From assembly GCF_900113695.1 (NCBI RefSeq), contig NZ_FOQH01000003.1:124001-188000 (forward strand): 64,000 bases of DNA, given 5' to 3'. Every line of letters begins with the position of its first letter. Position 1 is the first letter of the stretch. Source of the DNA: Albimonas pacifica (GTDB lineage Bacteria > Pseudomonadota > Alphaproteobacteria > Rhodobacterales > Rhodobacteraceae). Shown here piece after piece: positions 44,560 through 54,858 of this stretch. The notes under the pieces are model-generated. The model was not told the DNA's origin, searched no databases, and saw only the letters and a list, made by a program, of their open reading frames with translations. A program made the position numbers and the translations under genes.

Positions 44560-44582
44560 CAAGAATTCGGCGCCCTCTAGAT
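44555..44582 (+). promoter_or_regulatory. probable promoter of the DUF1127 gene
   Basis: TTGCAC (44555-44560), 16-bp spacer, CTAGAT (44577-44582). The CTANNT -10 resembles alphaproteobacterial RpoH-type promoters, which drive DUF1127 genes in Rhodobacter (established for relatives). Start near 44589, about 59 nt of leader. Confidence 0.45.
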
Positions 44583-44647
44583 GCGCCCTCACGGGACGAC
44601 GCCGCGTCCCGCCACCCGGACAGTTCGCCGGCCCGAAGGAGACCGCC

Positions 44648-44866
44648 ATGACCCAGATCAACGTGAACGCCCCTGCGCTGCCCCGCGGCGCCCTCGCCAT
44701 CCACTCCGCCATCAACGCCATCGAGTCGCTGATCGCCGAGATCGCCCTGTGGAACGCGCGCCGAAACACGGCCCGCGCGCTCGCCCGCCTCTCGGACCGT
44801 CAGCTCGCCGACATCGGCCTGCTGGGCGCCGACCTGGAAGAAGTCGCGGCGCGCCTGCGCCGCTGA
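44648..44866 (+). CDS. DUF1127 (YjiS-like) small protein
   Basis: 72-aa basic protein ending in the DUF1127 motif NTARALARLSDRQLADIGLLGADLEEVAARL. Such Arg-rich proteins are abundant in alphaproteobacteria; some bind RNA, affect phosphate or carbon metabolism, or are co-transcribed with stress sRNAs. Good GAAGGAGA site. Monocistronic, with palindrome-overlapped promoter upstream and terminator downstream. Confidence 0.9.
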   Translation: MTQINVNAPALPRGALAIHSAINAIESLIAEIALWNARRNTARALARLSDRQLADIGLLGADLEEVAARLRR

Positions 44867-44894
44867 TCGACCCACCCCTTCGGGTACGGCGGAG

Positions 44895-44926
44895 CGCCGT
44901 CCTCGCGAAAGCGAGGGCGGCGTTTT
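44895..44926 (+). terminator. terminator after the DUF1127 gene
   Basis: Stem CGCCGTCCTCGC (44895-44906) with 44911-44922, one T-G wobble, GAAA tetraloop, then TTTT. Confidence 0.85.
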
Positions 44927-45039
44927 CCATTTCGGGGCGGAGGGTCGGGAACGCGGTCCCGGGCGGACCCCGCTGGGCGGCCCTTCGGCGCGGCCCCGGG
45001 CGGTCGGCCGGATCTCGGAAGCCTCGGCCGGCGCAGCGC

Positions 45040-45909
45040 TCAGCGGCGGCGCAGCACCAGGGTGGTCCAGCCCTCGAGCCTGATCACGCGATGGCGCGCG
45101 AAGCCGTTGGCGAGGAACGCCTGCTCGACGCCGGGCGCCTGGCGGTCCAGCAGGCCCGAGAGCACCGCGAAGCCGCCGGACGCCGTGGCCCTGGCGATCG
45201 AGGGCGACAGGCGCTTCAGGGGCCGGGCGAGGATGTTGGCGAAGACCAGGCCGTAGGGGCCCGCGTCGCGGATCAGCGGCGCCTGCAGCCCGTCGGCCTG
45301 GCCGATACGCATCCAGGGGCCGAGCCCGTTGGCGCGCGCGTTCGCCTTCGCCGTGCGCACCGCCACCGGGTCGATGTCGGTCGCGACCGCCAGCCGGCGG
45401 AAGGCCGCCGCCGCGGCCATCGCCAGCACGCCCGTCCCGCAGCCCACGTCGAGGGTGCGGTCGAAGACCCAGCCCTCGCGCACCAGCCCCTCCAGCGCCA
45501 GCAGGCAGCCCCGCGTGGTGCCGTGGTGGCCGGTGCCGAAGGCCATGGCGGCCTCGATCTCGAGCCCGGTGCGGTTGAGCGGGATCGTCTCGGCGTCGTG
45601 GGAGCCGAAGACGATGAAGCGGCCGGCGTGGACCGGGGTCAGCTCGCGCCGCACCTGGGCGACCCAGTCGCGGTCCTCGAGCCGGGAGACTGCGAAGGGC
45701 CGGGCGCTGTGGGCGGCGGCCAGCAGGTCGAGCGCGACGGGGTCGGGCTTCTGGTCGTAGTAGGCGCCGACTTCCCACAGGCCCGAGCCGTCCTCGACCT
45801 CCAACACCGCGAGGGCGAGGGGGGAAAGGGGCAGGTTCTCGACCGCGTCGCCGAGCGTATAGGCCTCGGCCTCGCCGGGGAGGGTGGTCAGCGCGGTCCA
45901 GGTGGTCAT
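45040..45909 (-). CDS. prmA: ribosomal protein L11 methyltransferase
   Basis: 289 aa. Substrate-binding N-domain, then [47 protein letters not shown] (PrmA hallmark) and SAM motif [17 protein letters not shown], followed by [15 protein letters not shown] (post-I/NILA motif). GGAG 10 nt before the ATG. msrA lies upstream on the same strand, separated by 391 bp with a large palindrome. Confidence 0.93.
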   Translation of the reverse strand: MTTWTALTTLPGEAEAYTLGDAVENLPLSPLALAVLEVEDGSGLWEVGAYYDQKPDPVALDLLAAAHSARPFAVSRLEDRDWVAQVRRELTPVHAGRFIVFGSHDAETIPLNRTGLEIEAAMAFGTGHHGTTRGCLLALEGLVREGWVFDRTLDVGCGTGVLAMAAAAAFRRLAVATDIDPVAVRTAKANARANGLGPWMRIGQADGLQAPLIRDAGPYGLVFANILARPLKRLSPSIARATASGGFAVLSGLLDRQAPGVEQAFLANGFARHRVIRLEGWTTLVLRRR

Positions 45910-46300
45910 GGGCGAGGGCTCCGGGGGCCGTGTGGGCGAAGGGGGGCGCGCGGCGGGCTTTGGCCGGTGGCGGGCGCGAGGTCAAGAGGCGGAGGGGGAG
46001 GAGGCGCCCTGCGGGCGGGCCTGGAATGCGCGCGCTTCGCGCGCGGCGGGCGGGCGCCCCCAGGAGCCGCTTCCGAACTCACCCAAGAACAGGCCCGCGC
46101 CTGTCCTCCGGATCCGTCCGTCGCTGAAGATGCCTGAGCGACTCGGCCGATGGGGTCAAGGACAAGCCCCGCTGGCGCGGGGTCGCTTCGCGATCCTTGA
46201 CCCCATCGGCCGAGTCGCTCTGATCGGCATCAGCGACGGACGGCTCCGGAGAACAGGCGCTCCCGGCGGGCTGTGGGGCCGGGGGCGCCCGGGGCGGGCG
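45910..46300. other. prmA-msrA spacer with large palindromic element
   Basis: Non-coding. Holds the 23-bp word shared with 6620-6642 (at 46002-46024), a GCGCGC-TTC-GCGCGC hairpin near 46028-46042 and the 164-bp palindrome at 46097-46260. Confidence 0.6.
46097..46260. repeat. 164-bp imperfect palindromic element
   Basis: Left arm 46097-46162, right arm 46194-46260. Inner 27 bp (46136-46162 against 46194-46220) pair perfectly; the outer 30 bp pair with two mismatches; between them is an unpaired 9/10-nt block. The 31-nt centre folds into two small hairpins (CCCCGC-TGGC-GCGGGG and TCGC-TTC-GCGA). No target-site duplication or second copy seen. It starts 40 nt after the msrA stop. Confidence 0.85.
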
Positions 46301-46948
<648 letters not shown>

Positions 46949-47142
46949 GGGGGCGGTCTCCTCCGGGGTTTGCGGCAATATAGTCCGTGCGCCGCCGCGA
47001 TTCAGCCCCGATGTGGCCTCCCCGCGCCGCGCCCGCGCTCACGAGAGCGTGCGGCCCTCCCACCGGGGCCCGGCGCCGCAGGGCGGAACGCAACGCGAAC
47101 ACCCTCTTTCGCCCGGCGCCCCTTCGCGCTAGTCTCTCCTGC

Positions 47143-49557
47143 ATGAGCGGCGGTGAGCATTTCGGCGGCGAGTACGACGGCGACGGGTTCGACGACGAGT
47201 TCGAATCCTTCGAGACCGCGGCCTCGCTGAGCCTGTCGGCGCGCGCCATGGCGGCGCGCCCGACCCCCTATCTCGACGGTCTGAACCCGCCCCAGCGCGA
47301 GGCGGTGGAGACGCTGGACGGCCCCGTTCTGGTGCTGGCCGGCGCCGGCACCGGCAAGACCCGGGCGCTGACCGCGCGGATCGCGCATATCCTCTCGCTG
47401 GGCCGGGCGCGGCCGTGGGAGATCCTGGCGGTCACCTTCACCAACAAGGCCGCACGCGAGATGAAGCATCGCGTGGCCGACATCCTCAACCAGCCGACCG
47501 ACGGGATGCCCTGGCTGGGCACGTTCCACGCGCTGTGCGCCAAGATGCTGCGCCGGCATGCGGAGCTGGTGGAGCTGAAGTCGAACTTCACGATCCTCGA
47601 CACCGACGACCAGCTGCGGCTGATCAAGCAGATCCTGCAGGCCGAGGGCATCGACGAGAAACGCTGGCCGCCGCGCCTGATGGCCTCGCTGATCGACGGG
47701 TGGAAGAACCGCGGCTGGCGGCCCGAACAGCTGCCGGCGGCCGAGCACGCCGCCTTCAACCGCCGCGGCGGCGAGGTCTACGCGATCTATCAGGCCCGCC
47801 TGCGCACGCTGAACGCCTGCGATTTCGGCGACCTGCTGATGCACATGATCACCATCTTCCAGAAGCACGAGGACGTGCTGGAAGGCTGGCGCCGGCGCTT
47901 CCGCTACATCCTGGTGGACGAGTATCAGGACACCAACGTCTCGCAGTACCTGTGGCTGCGGCTGCTGGCGGGGGGCGCGAAGAACATCTGCTGCGTGGGC
48001 GACGACGACCAGTCGATCTACGGCTGGCGCGGGGCCGAGGTCGGCAACATCCTGCGATTCGAGAAGGATTTCCCCGGCGCCAAGGTGATCCGGCTGGAGC
48101 AGAACTATCGCTCGACGCCGCATATCCTGGCCGCCGCCTCGGGCGTGATCCACGCCAACGAGAGCCGGCTGGGCAAGACCCTGTGGACCGAGGCGAACGG
48201 CGGAGAGAAAGTCCGCCTGATCGGCCACTGGGACGGGGACGAGGAAGCCCGCTGGATCGGCGAGGAGATCGAGGCCTTCCACACCGGGACCCGCGGCCAC
48301 GACCGCCTGTCGCTGGACGACGTCGCGATCCTGGTGCGCGCCGGCTTCCAGATGCGCGCCTTCGAGGACCGGTTCCTGACCATCGGCATGCCCTACCGCG
48401 TGATCGGCGGCCCCCGCTTCTACGAGCGGCGGGAGATCCGGGATGCGATGGCCTATTTCCGCCTCGCCGTCTCCCCCGACGACGGGCTGGCCTTCGAGCG
48501 GATCGTGAACGTCCCCAAGCGGGGCTTGGGCGACAAGGCCCAGCAGCAGATCCAGCTCGCCGCCCGCGACGCCAGCGTGACGCTGATCGAGGGCGCGAAG
48601 CTGGTGCTGGAGGCCGGAACGCTGGCCGCCCGCGCCCGCAACGCGCTGCGCGAGCTGCTGGACGGCATCGGCCGCTGGCACGGGCAGGTGCTCGCCGGCG
48701 CCAGCCACACCGAGCTCGCCGAGGTGATGCTGGACGAGAGCGGCTACACCGAGATGTGGAAGGCCGACCCCTCGCCTGATTCGCCGGGCCGGTTGGAGAA
48801 CCTCAAGGAGCTGGTGAAGGCCGTCGGCGAGTTCGAGAACCTGCAGGGGTTCCTCGAGCACGTCTCCCTGGTGATGGACAACGAGACCGAGGACGGCGGC
48901 GAGAAGGTCTCGATCATGACGCTCCACGCCGCCAAGGGGCTGGAGTTCCCGGCGGTGTTCCTGCCGGGGTGGGAGGATGGGCTGTTCCCCTCGCAGCGGA
49001 GCATGGACGAGAGCGGGCTGAAGGGGCTGGAGGAGGAGCGGCGCCTCGCCTACGTCGGCCTCACCCGGGCGCGCGAGCACCTGACCGTCTCCTTCGCCGC
49101 CAACCGGCAGATGTACGGCCGCTGGCAGAACGCGCTGCCGTCCCGCTTCATCGACGAGCTGCCGGAGGCCCATGTCGAGGTGCTGACCCCGCCCGGCCTC
49201 TACGGCCACGGCGGCGCACGGGCCGGGGCGCCGACGGACATCCCGGGCGTGATGAAGGGCTCGCAGCTCGAGGACCGGGCGGCGCGGGCGGACGCCTACA
49301 ACTCGCCCGGCTGGCGGCGGATGCAGGCGCGCACCGCCTCCCGCCCGATGAGCCAGCCGCGGGAGAGCGCCAACCTGGTGATCGACGCCGAGGCGATCCC
49401 GGCCTTCGAGCTGGGGACCCGGGTCTTCCACCAGAAGTTCGGCTACGGCGCCGTCACCGAGATCGAGGGCGACAAGCTGGGCATCGAATTCGAGAAAGCC
49501 GGCTTCAAGCGCGTGGTTGCGAAGTTCGTCGCCGCCGCGGACGACGTGCCCTTCTGA
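47143..49557 (+). CDS. uvrD: UvrD/PcrA-type ATP-dependent DNA helicase
   Basis: SF1A 3'-5' helicase for excision repair and clearing RecA or stalled polymerase. 804 aa: Q motif [11 protein letters not shown], Walker A AGAGTGKT (66-73), [16 protein letters not shown], Walker [53 protein letters not shown] and YVGLTRARE. The C-terminus has the PcrA/UvrD Tudor-like domain ([30 protein letters not shown]) that contacts RNA polymerase. The ATG lacks a clear ribosome-binding site; the N-terminal 40 residues are acidic. Confidence 0.93.
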   Translation: MSGGEHFGGEYDGDGFDDEFESFETAASLSLSARAMAARPTPYLDGLNPPQREAVETLDGPVLVLAGAGTGKTRALTARIAHILSLGRARPWEILAVTFTNKAAREMKHRVADILNQPTDGMPWLGTFHALCAKMLRRHAELVELKSNFTILDTDDQLRLIKQILQAEGIDEKRWPPRLMASLIDGWKNRGWRPEQLPAAEHAAFNRRGGEVYAIYQARLRTLNACDFGDLLMHMITIFQKHEDVLEGWRRRFRYILVDEYQDTNVSQYLWLRLLAGGAKNICCVGDDDQSIYGWRGAEVGNILRFEKDFPGAKVIRLEQNYRSTPHILAAASGVIHANESRLGKTLWTEANGGEKVRLIGHWDGDEEARWIGEEIEAFHTGTRGHDRLSLDDVAILVRAGFQMRAFEDRFLTIGMPYRVIGGPRFYERREIRDAMAYFRLAVSPDDGLAFERIVNVPKRGLGDKAQQQIQLAARDASVTLIEGAKLVLEAGTLAARARNALRELLDGIGRWHGQVLAGASHTELAEVMLDESGYTEMWKADPSPDSPGRLENLKELVKAVGEFENLQGFLEHVSLVMDNETEDGGEKVSIMTLHAAKGLEFPAVFLPGWEDGLFPSQRSMDESGLKGLEEERRLAYVGLTRAREHLTVSFAANRQMYGRWQNALPSRFIDELPEAHVEVLTPPGLYGHGGARAGAPTDIPGVMKGSQLEDRAARADAYNSPGWRRMQARTASRPMSQPRESANLVIDAEAIPAFELGTRVFHQKFGYGAVTEIEGDKLGIEFEKAGFKRVVAKFVAAADDVPF

Positions 49558-49562
49558 CCTCC

Positions 49563-49583
49563 GCGCCGGGCGCCGACCCGGCC
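49563..49583 (+). repeat. 21-bp word shared with another spacer
   Basis: Starts GCGCCGGGCGCC and ends GACCCGGCC; identical to 31926-31946. Both lie in the degenerate GC-rich spacers. Confidence 0.6.
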
Positions 49584-49650
49584 GGGCGGCGCGCCCCCCG
49601 CAAAAGGCGCGCCCCTGACGTGGGGCGCTCGTTCCGCCCGGGGCGCGCGC

Positions 49651-49674
49651 GCCCCGGGCCTGACCCGGGGCCTC
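49651..49674 (-). repeat. REP-like 24-bp palindrome, copy 2
   Basis: Inverse orientation: GCCCCGGGCC to CCCGGGGCCTC. Between convergent helicase and glycosyltransferase genes, so it may serve as a bidirectional hairpin. Confidence 0.7.
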
Positions 49675-49707
49675 GCGCGGCCGGCCGCGGGCGCAGGGTC
49701 GCGCCGC

Positions 49708-51456
49708 TCAGTCTCCCTCCGCCCCCGCCCAGATCGCCGGCCCGTGGTCGCTCAGCACGCCTGCGGCGATGGCCGCGTCCACGCGCGCGTCGGGGACGAG
49801 GTAGAGCATCGGCAGGCGCATCCCCTCCCCGAAGGGCAGGGTCAGGCTGCGGGCGCGGCGCAGGGCGGCCAGCGCCTCGGGCGAGGGCGAGGGCCCGGTC
49901 GCCAGCGCCCAGTTGGCGCGGTGCGGGGCCGAGGCGGCCTCGGCCTCGGGCAGCGGCTCGGGCGAGCCGATCATCAGCGCCACGCCGCGGTCCAGCAGGT
50001 GGTCGAGCGTGGCCAGCCGGCGGTGGCCGACGCGGTCCAGCTCGACCCCGTGGCGCGCGGTCCAGGGGTCGGTCAGGCCCAGCATGTCCACCGTCGGCAG
50101 GCCGGAGGCGTAGGGGATCGCTCCCGCCGCGGTCACCGCGATCACCGGGCCGTCGAAGCCCTGGGGGAAGGCCCGGGCCAGCGCCTCGCCCATGCCGATC
50201 CAGTTCCAGCCGTCGCGGGCGATGTGCGCCTCCAGCTCCCAGGTGCTCTCGATCCAGCGGTGGTCGCGGAAGCCCACGGCCTGCAGCGTGGAATGCCCCA
50301 GCAGCCCCAGCGCCAGCGCCGCCAGCGCGCCCCGCCGCGCGGCGGGCGACAGGGCGGCGGTCGCCAGCGCGAAGACCCGCGCCCCCAGCACCGCCAGCGG
50401 CGGCAGGCCGGGGACGAGGAAGCGGAACTCCATGAAGTCGCCCCCCACCGCGACCACGTAGGCGGCCCAGGCCAGCACGCCCGCCAGCAGCGCGGCATGG
50501 AAGGGGGAGCGCAGGAGGCTCCGCGCGAAGACCAGCGCCCCGAGGCCCACGATCGCGAGGCCCGAGTTGACCAGGAACTGCGCGACGTAGATCGCGCCCG
50601 CCTCCATCTGCATGCGCAGCCCGGCCGCCTGCTTGGCGGCGAAGGTGTTGGGGATCGCCGTGCCGAAGTGGAGCAGCGACCAGGCGAGATACCCCGCCAG
50701 CAGCGCCGCTCCCGGCCCGGCCAGCGCCGCCAGCGCCGCGCCGCGCCGCGGGCTGCGCCAGGCGGCGAGCGCGGCGGCGCCGGCGAAGACCGCGACGAAG
50801 ACCGCCGAATCGAGCCGCACCCACCCCGCGGCCCCCAGCGCCAGCGACAGCGCCGCGAAGGCTCCGGGCCCCGCCCCCGGCCGCAGGCACCGCGCCAGCG
50901 CCAGCATCGAGACCGCGACCGCCGCCGCCTGCATCGAGGTCTCGAGCCCCCCGGTCGCATAGCGCAGGACGCTCCAGCACCCCGCGAGGAGCAGGGGCGC
51001 GGCCAGCCGCGCCGCCGGCTCCGTCTCCTGCGTCGCGCCCAGCCGGGCGACGGCGAGCAGGCAGACCAGCGCGAACAGGATCCCCAGCGCCATGGCGGCG
51101 GCCTCGGGCGCGCCGCCCAGCGCGACGGCGGCGGCGATCAGGTAGGTCCAGGCGGGGTTGGTGAAGCCGAACACGGCCTCGCCCGGCTGCCAGACCGGGC
51201 CCAGCCCGCGGGCGATGTTGGCGGCGTAGCGGAAGGAGATGTAGGCGTCGTCCTGGAGGAAGCGCGCCGCCCAGGCGGCCGGCGCGAAGGCCGCCGCCAG
51301 CGCCAGCGAGGCCGCCGGGAACCCGCCGACGCGGGCGGCCAGCCACCGGGGCTGCGCCCCGTCGCCTGACGGGGAGGGGCCGGCCGGGGAGGGGCCGGAC
51401 GGGGAGAGGCCGGCCGGGGAGGGGCCCGGCGCCGCGCCCTCGGCGTCGCCGCTCAC
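49708..51456 (-). CDS. membrane glycosyltransferase-like protein, ZomB/AftB-related
   Basis: 582 aa with about ten membrane segments and a soluble C-terminal part. The first loop RFLQDDAYISFRYAANIARGLGPVWQPGEAVFGFTNPAWTYLIA has the Asp-Asp pair of GT-C enzymes and resembles ZomB and mycobacterial AftB arabinofuranosyltransferases; later PTVDMLGLTDPWTARHG and the His-rich end also fit. Donor and acceptor are unknown. GTG start; the first 35 residues are a Ser/Pro/Gly tract from four 15-bp DNA repeats. Alone, convergent with uvrD. Confidence 0.75.
   Translation of the reverse strand: MSGDAEGAAPGPSPAGLSPSGPSPAGPSPSGDGAQPRWLAARVGGFPAASLALAAAFAPAAWAARFLQDDAYISFRYAANIARGLGPVWQPGEAVFGFTNPAWTYLIAAAVALGGAPEAAAMALGILFALVCLLAVARLGATQETEPAARLAAPLLLAGCWSVLRYATGGLETSMQAAAVAVSMLALARCLRPGAGPGAFAALSLALGAAGWVRLDSAVFVAVFAGAAALAAWRSPRRGAALAALAGPGAALLAGYLAWSLLHFGTAIPNTFAAKQAAGLRMQMEAGAIYVAQFLVNSGLAIVGLGALVFARSLLRSPFHAALLAGVLAWAAYVVAVGGDFMEFRFLVPGLPPLAVLGARVFALATAALSPAARRGALAALALGLLGHSTLQAVGFRDHRWIESTWELEAHIARDGWNWIGMGEALARAFPQGFDGPVIAVTAAGAIPYASGLPTVDMLGLTDPWTARHGVELDRVGHRRLATLDHLLDRGVALMIGSPEPLPEAEAASAPHRANWALATGPSPSPEALAALRRARSLTLPFGEGMRLPMLYLVPDARVDAAIAAGVLSDHGPAIWAGAEGD
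51371..51430 (-). repeat. four 15-bp tandem repeats in the 5' end of the ZomB-like gene
   Basis: Copies 51371-51385, 51386-51400, 51401-51415 and 51416-51430, starting GGGGAG, with one to three differences. They encode the SPSGPSPAG-type tract and keep the frame. Confidence 0.85.
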
Positions 51457-51682
51457 CGGGCGCTTCTCGCGCGTGTCGGACGCATCGGTCTCCCCCCTCG
51501 TTGCCCTCGCCCGAGCCTAGCCCGCGCCGCCGCCGGGCGCCAACCGCCCCGCGCCCCGCGCCCCGGGCCTGCGCGTCGGTGGTCGGGCCCGGCGGCGGCG
51601 CCGGAGGGGGCGGCGCCCGGGAAGCCGGCCGGGGCGCGTCGCGCCCGGCCTGCCTTCGCCCGCCAGGGGCCGCGAACGAGAA

Positions 51683-51706
51683 CGCCCCGGGCGATGGCCC
51701 GGGGCG
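51683..51706 (-). terminator. terminator after carbonic anhydrase
   Basis: A 10-bp perfect stem, 51683-51692 with 51697-51706, loop GATG; on the minus strand followed by TTCTCGTTCG. 40 nt after the gene's stop. Confidence 0.6.
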
Positions 51707-51745
51707 CGCGCGCGCGCGTGCGTGAGGTCCGTCGTGCGAAGGCGC

Positions 51746-52354
51746 TCAGCGCTTCTTCGCGTCCTCCGGGGTGATCGTGCAGCGCATGTCGCGCAGCAGG
51801 CCGTCCTTCAGCCCGTAGCACAGGCCGTGGAGGTTGATGTCCAGGCCGCGCTTCCACGCCTCGCGCATGATCGGCGTGTCGGCGAGCTTGCGCACCCCCT
51901 CCAGCACGTTCAGCTCGCACAGGCGGTCGATCTTCTGCTCGTGGGTCTCGATGCGGCCGAGTTCCTCGGCGTTGATCTGGGCGAGCCGGCGCACCGGCTC
52001 CAGCCAGTGGTCGACCAGCGCGCCGGTGGGATCCTCGAGCGAGGCGCGCACGCCGCCGCAGCCGTAGTGGCCGGTGATCATGATCTCCTTCACGCCGAGC
52101 CCGAAGATCGCGAACTCCAGCACCGAGAGCATGTTCATGTCGGCCGAGTGGATCACGTTGGCCACGTTGCGGTGGACGAAGACCTCCCCCGGATCGAGGC
52201 CGGCCACCTGGTTCGCCGGCACCCGGCTGTCGGAGCAGCCGATCCAGAAATATTCGGGCGTCTGCTGCGCGGCCAGTCGCGGGAAGAAGTCGGGGGAGGC
52301 GGTGCGGATCCGCTCGGACCAGGCTTTGTTGCGCTTGAAGATTTCGTCGATCAT
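51746..52354 (-). CDS. beta-class carbonic anhydrase
   Basis: Interconverts CO2 and bicarbonate. 202 aa: zinc ligands Cys40 (IGCSDSR, with Asp42 and Arg44), His96 and Cys99 (TGHYGCGGVRAS); FVHRNVANVI and VLEFAIFGLGVKEIMI are typical. ATG 52354 after GGAGA; an upstream in-frame extension is not coding. Divergent from the CoA-transferase gene across 221 bp. Confidence 0.96.
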   Translation of the reverse strand: MIDEIFKRNKAWSERIRTASPDFFPRLAAQQTPEYFWIGCSDSRVPANQVAGLDPGEVFVHRNVANVIHSADMNMLSVLEFAIFGLGVKEIMITGHYGCGGVRASLEDPTGALVDHWLEPVRRLAQINAEELGRIETHEQKIDRLCELNVLEGVRKLADTPIMREAWKRGLDINLHGLCYGLKDGLLRDMRCTITPEDAKKR

Positions 52355-52575
52355 CAGGGTCTCCGCTCGGGGGGCGAGAAAGGGCGGGATGGCCGACCGC
52401 CTCCCCGGCCGCGTCGACCGCGGGTTAGTTAGTATGATGGCGGCGCTGCGGCAATATCCTTGCGCGGAGATATGGGCCGGCCGTCTGTCGCCGCCCTTGC
52501 CTTCCGCGTCCCGCCGGGGCGACATGCGCCGCCGGACGCCCGAAGCCGGCGCCGAGAATGGGAGGATCGCCGGTC

Positions 52576-53790
52576 ATGCTGAGGCTTCTGGACGGAAAGC
52601 GCGTGGTCGAGATGGGCCACATCCTGCTCGCGCCCTACGCGACGCAGATGCTGGGCGACTTCGGCGCGGACGTGATCAAGGTGGAATCGCTCGACGGCGA
52701 CACCTATCGCGGGCTGGGCCAGCCGCGCGTCCCCGGGGGGATGACGGCGCAGTGGATGGCCAACAACCGCAACAAGCGCTCGATCGCGCTGAACCTCAAG
52801 GACGCTGACGCGCGCGCGGCGCTGATGAAGCTGGTCGGCGGTGCGGACGCCTTCGTGCACAACATGCGCCCCGCCGCCGTCGAGCGGCTGGGCTTCGGCT
52901 ACGAGGCGCTGGCGAAGCTGAACCCCCGCCTGGTCTACGCGCAGGCCGTCGGCTTCGGCTCGTCCGGGCCCTACGCCGGCCGGCCGGCGGTGGACGACGT
53001 GATCCAGGGCTGGTCGGGCTTCGCCGACCTGATGGGCCTGCACGGCGAGGGGCCCGAGATGGCGCCCGTGGCCGTGTGCGACGTGATCACCGCGCTGATC
53101 CTGGGCCAGACCGTGCTGGCGGGGATGCTGAAGGCCGCCGAGACCGGGAAGGGCTGCTTCCTCGAGACGGCGATGTTCGAGGCGATGGCCACCGTCGGCC
53201 TGAACCAGCACCTCAACGGCCACGCCTTCCAGCCGCCGAACGCGGGGCTGATCTACGCCCGCACCGGCTCGCCCCACCGCCGGCCGGTGGCGACGCGGGA
53301 CGGCTGGATCATCCACGCCGTCTACAACTTCCGACACTGGACCGATTTCCTGGGCGCCGTGGGGCGCGAGGACGTCCTGGCCGGCCCGATGATGGCCGAC
53401 CGCTACGCGGCCGCGGCCAACGTCGGCGAGCTCTACCGCCTGCTGGCGGAGGAGATCCTGCCCACCCGCTCCACCGCCGAGTGGCTGGCGCTGTTCGCCG
53501 AGCTCGACATCCCCGCCGCCCCCTGCACCGAGCTGGCGGCGCTGGAGAGCGACCCGCACCTGGCGCAGGTGGGCCTGTTCCGCGACTACGAGCACCCCTC
53601 CCAGGGTCTCTGCCGCGAGACCCGGGCCCCGGTCGAGAGCCGCGACGTCGAGACCGCCCCCGACCGTCACCCGCCCGAGCTGGGCGAGCACAGCGAGGAG
53701 ATCCTGCGCGAGGCCGGCGTCTCGGCCGCCGAGATCGCGGACCTGGTCGCCCGGGGCGCGCTGCGCGGCTTCGAGCCCGAGGCGGCCTGA
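52576..53790 (+). CDS. CaiB/BaiF family CoA-transferase
   Basis: 404-aa class III CoA-transferase. LDGKRVVEMGHILLAPYATQMLGDFGADVIKVES opening, NKRSIALNLK, FVHNMRPAAVERLGFGYE, catalytic Asp in RPAVDDVIQGWSGF (about 140) and ATMF-like ETAMFEAMATV. The acyl group cannot be identified. The ATG 52576 has GGGAGGA 11 nt upstream; the ATG at 52558 lacks a site. A REP-like element lies just 3'. Confidence 0.92.
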   Translation: MLRLLDGKRVVEMGHILLAPYATQMLGDFGADVIKVESLDGDTYRGLGQPRVPGGMTAQWMANNRNKRSIALNLKDADARAALMKLVGGADAFVHNMRPAAVERLGFGYEALAKLNPRLVYAQAVGFGSSGPYAGRPAVDDVIQGWSGFADLMGLHGEGPEMAPVAVCDVITALILGQTVLAGMLKAAETGKGCFLETAMFEAMATVGLNQHLNGHAFQPPNAGLIYARTGSPHRRPVATRDGWIIHAVYNFRHWTDFLGAVGREDVLAGPMMADRYAAAANVGELYRLLAEEILPTRSTAEWLALFAELDIPAAPCTELAALESDPHLAQVGLFRDYEHPSQGLCRETRAPVESRDVETAPDRHPPELGEHSEEILREAGVSAAEIADLVARGALRGFEPEAA

Positions 53791-53823
53791 GCCTTCGGGT
53801 CGCGGCGCCCGCCGCACGGGCGC

Positions 53824-53847
53824 GCCCCGGGCCCGACCCGGGGCCTC
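53824..53847 (-). repeat. REP-like 24-bp palindrome, copy 3
   Basis: GCCCCGGGCC to CCCGGGGCCTC, one loop base different from copy 2. Between the convergent CoA-transferase and acyltransferase genes. Confidence 0.7.
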
Positions 53848-53853
53848 TCGCCC

Positions 53854-54858
53854 TCAGGCCCCCAGCGCCGGCCCGAGCCGCGTGCGCCGGAGCAGGGGCG
53901 CCAGCAGCAGCGGCCCCGCGATCCCCGCCGCGACGCCCAGCGCCACATGCAGCGCCGGGTCCTCGATCCCCGCGCGCAGCAGCGCGATGCGCGTGGCGCT
54001 CGAGAACACGGTGTGGGCGAGGTAGATGAACAGCGACGCGCGCCCCAGGCTCGCCGCCCAGCGCGAGCGGCCGAGCGCGCTCCCCCGGATCGCCAGCAGC
54101 AGCCCCACGGCGGCGGCGAGGGCGAGAAGGAAATGGGCCCGCTCCTCCTCCGCCCGCGGCTCCAGCCCGGCGTCGAGGAGGCACAGCGCGAAGACCGCCA
54201 GCCCCGCCCAGCCGATCCAGGGCCGCCAGCGCCCCGCCAGCAGCGGCAGGCCGAGCGCCGCGCCGGCGGCGAAGAAGGGCGCGTGGCTCAGCGTCGGCTC
54301 GAACAGCTTCACCAGCCCCTGGGGCACGAGGTGCAGCGCCATCGCCGCCGGCCCCGCAGCCGCCATGACCGCCAGCATCGCCCAGCCGACGAGCCGGTGC
54401 ACGGCGAAGCCCGCGAAGGCCACGGCCTGGATCAGGAACAGCGCCCACAGGAACCACAGGTGCTCGTAGGGGGGCAGGGGCCAGCGCAGCAGGTCCCCGA
54501 CCCCCGCGGCGGTGTTCGCCGCCGGGCCCGCCAGCACCCGCAGCCCCAGGAACAGGTAGGTCCACACGGCCATCGGCAGCAGCAGCCGCACGAGCCGCGA
54601 GCGGGCGAACCCGCCCACCGTCGCCTTCGCCGCCGAGGCGGGGAAGGTCATCCCCGCCAGCACGAAGAACAGCGGCATGTGGAACAGGTAGATCATCGAA
54701 TCCACGGCCGCGAACAGCCCCGGATCCAGCGGCACGCGCGAGACTTCGAGCCCCCGCAGCGCATGGCCCAGCACCACCAGCACGATCCCCACGCCCCGGG
54801 CTGCGTCGAGCCATCCGGCCCGCGCCCCGTCTGCCAGCGGATCGGCGGCTCTGGTCAT
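53854..54858 (-). CDS. membrane acyltransferase (Acyl_transf_3 family)
   Basis: 334-aa protein with about ten membrane segments. WLDAARGVGIVLVVLGHALRGL is the N-terminal family block with the catalytic His (GHAL), followed by MIYLFHMPLFFVLAGMTF. OafA/OpgC-type enzymes O-acylate sugars of envelope polymers; the acceptor is unknown here. ATG preceded by GGGGGGAG. Divergent from the MaoC gene (189 bp). Confidence 0.88.
   Translation of the reverse strand: MTRAADPLADGARAGWLDAARGVGIVLVVLGHALRGLEVSRVPLDPGLFAAVDSMIYLFHMPLFFVLAGMTFPASAAKATVGGFARSRLVRLLLPMAVWTYLFLGLRVLAGPAANTAAGVGDLLRWPLPPYEHLWFLWALFLIQAVAFAGFAVHRLVGWAMLAVMAAAGPAAMALHLVPQGLVKLFEPTLSHAPFFAAGAALGLPLLAGRWRPWIGWAGLAVFALCLLDAGLEPRAEEERAHFLLALAAAVGLLLAIRGSALGRSRWAASLGRASLFIYLAHTVFSSATRIALLRAGIEDPALHVALGVAAGIAGPLLLAPLLRRTRLGPALGA

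Larger units (their letters stand above)
44335..44647. promoter_or_regulatory. divergent ruvC / DUF1127 control region
   Basis: 313 bp, distinctly less GC-rich than its surroundings, so probably rich in control sites. Contains an inverted repeat AGGTT-CTGAA-AACCT near 44500, the palindrome TGCAACGTTGCA (44548-44559) and a promoter for the rightward gene. No specific ruvC promoter or LexA-type box was recognised. Confidence 0.5.

Noticed and set aside
46097-46260. Insertion sequence or transposon
   Set aside because: No transposase frame inside, no target duplication seen; kept only as a palindromic element.
52355-52525. 57-residue N-terminal extension of carbonic anhydrase
   Set aside because: Covers the divergent promoter region, Arg/Pro-rich, while the ATG at 52354 has a ribosome-binding site and fits the family length.
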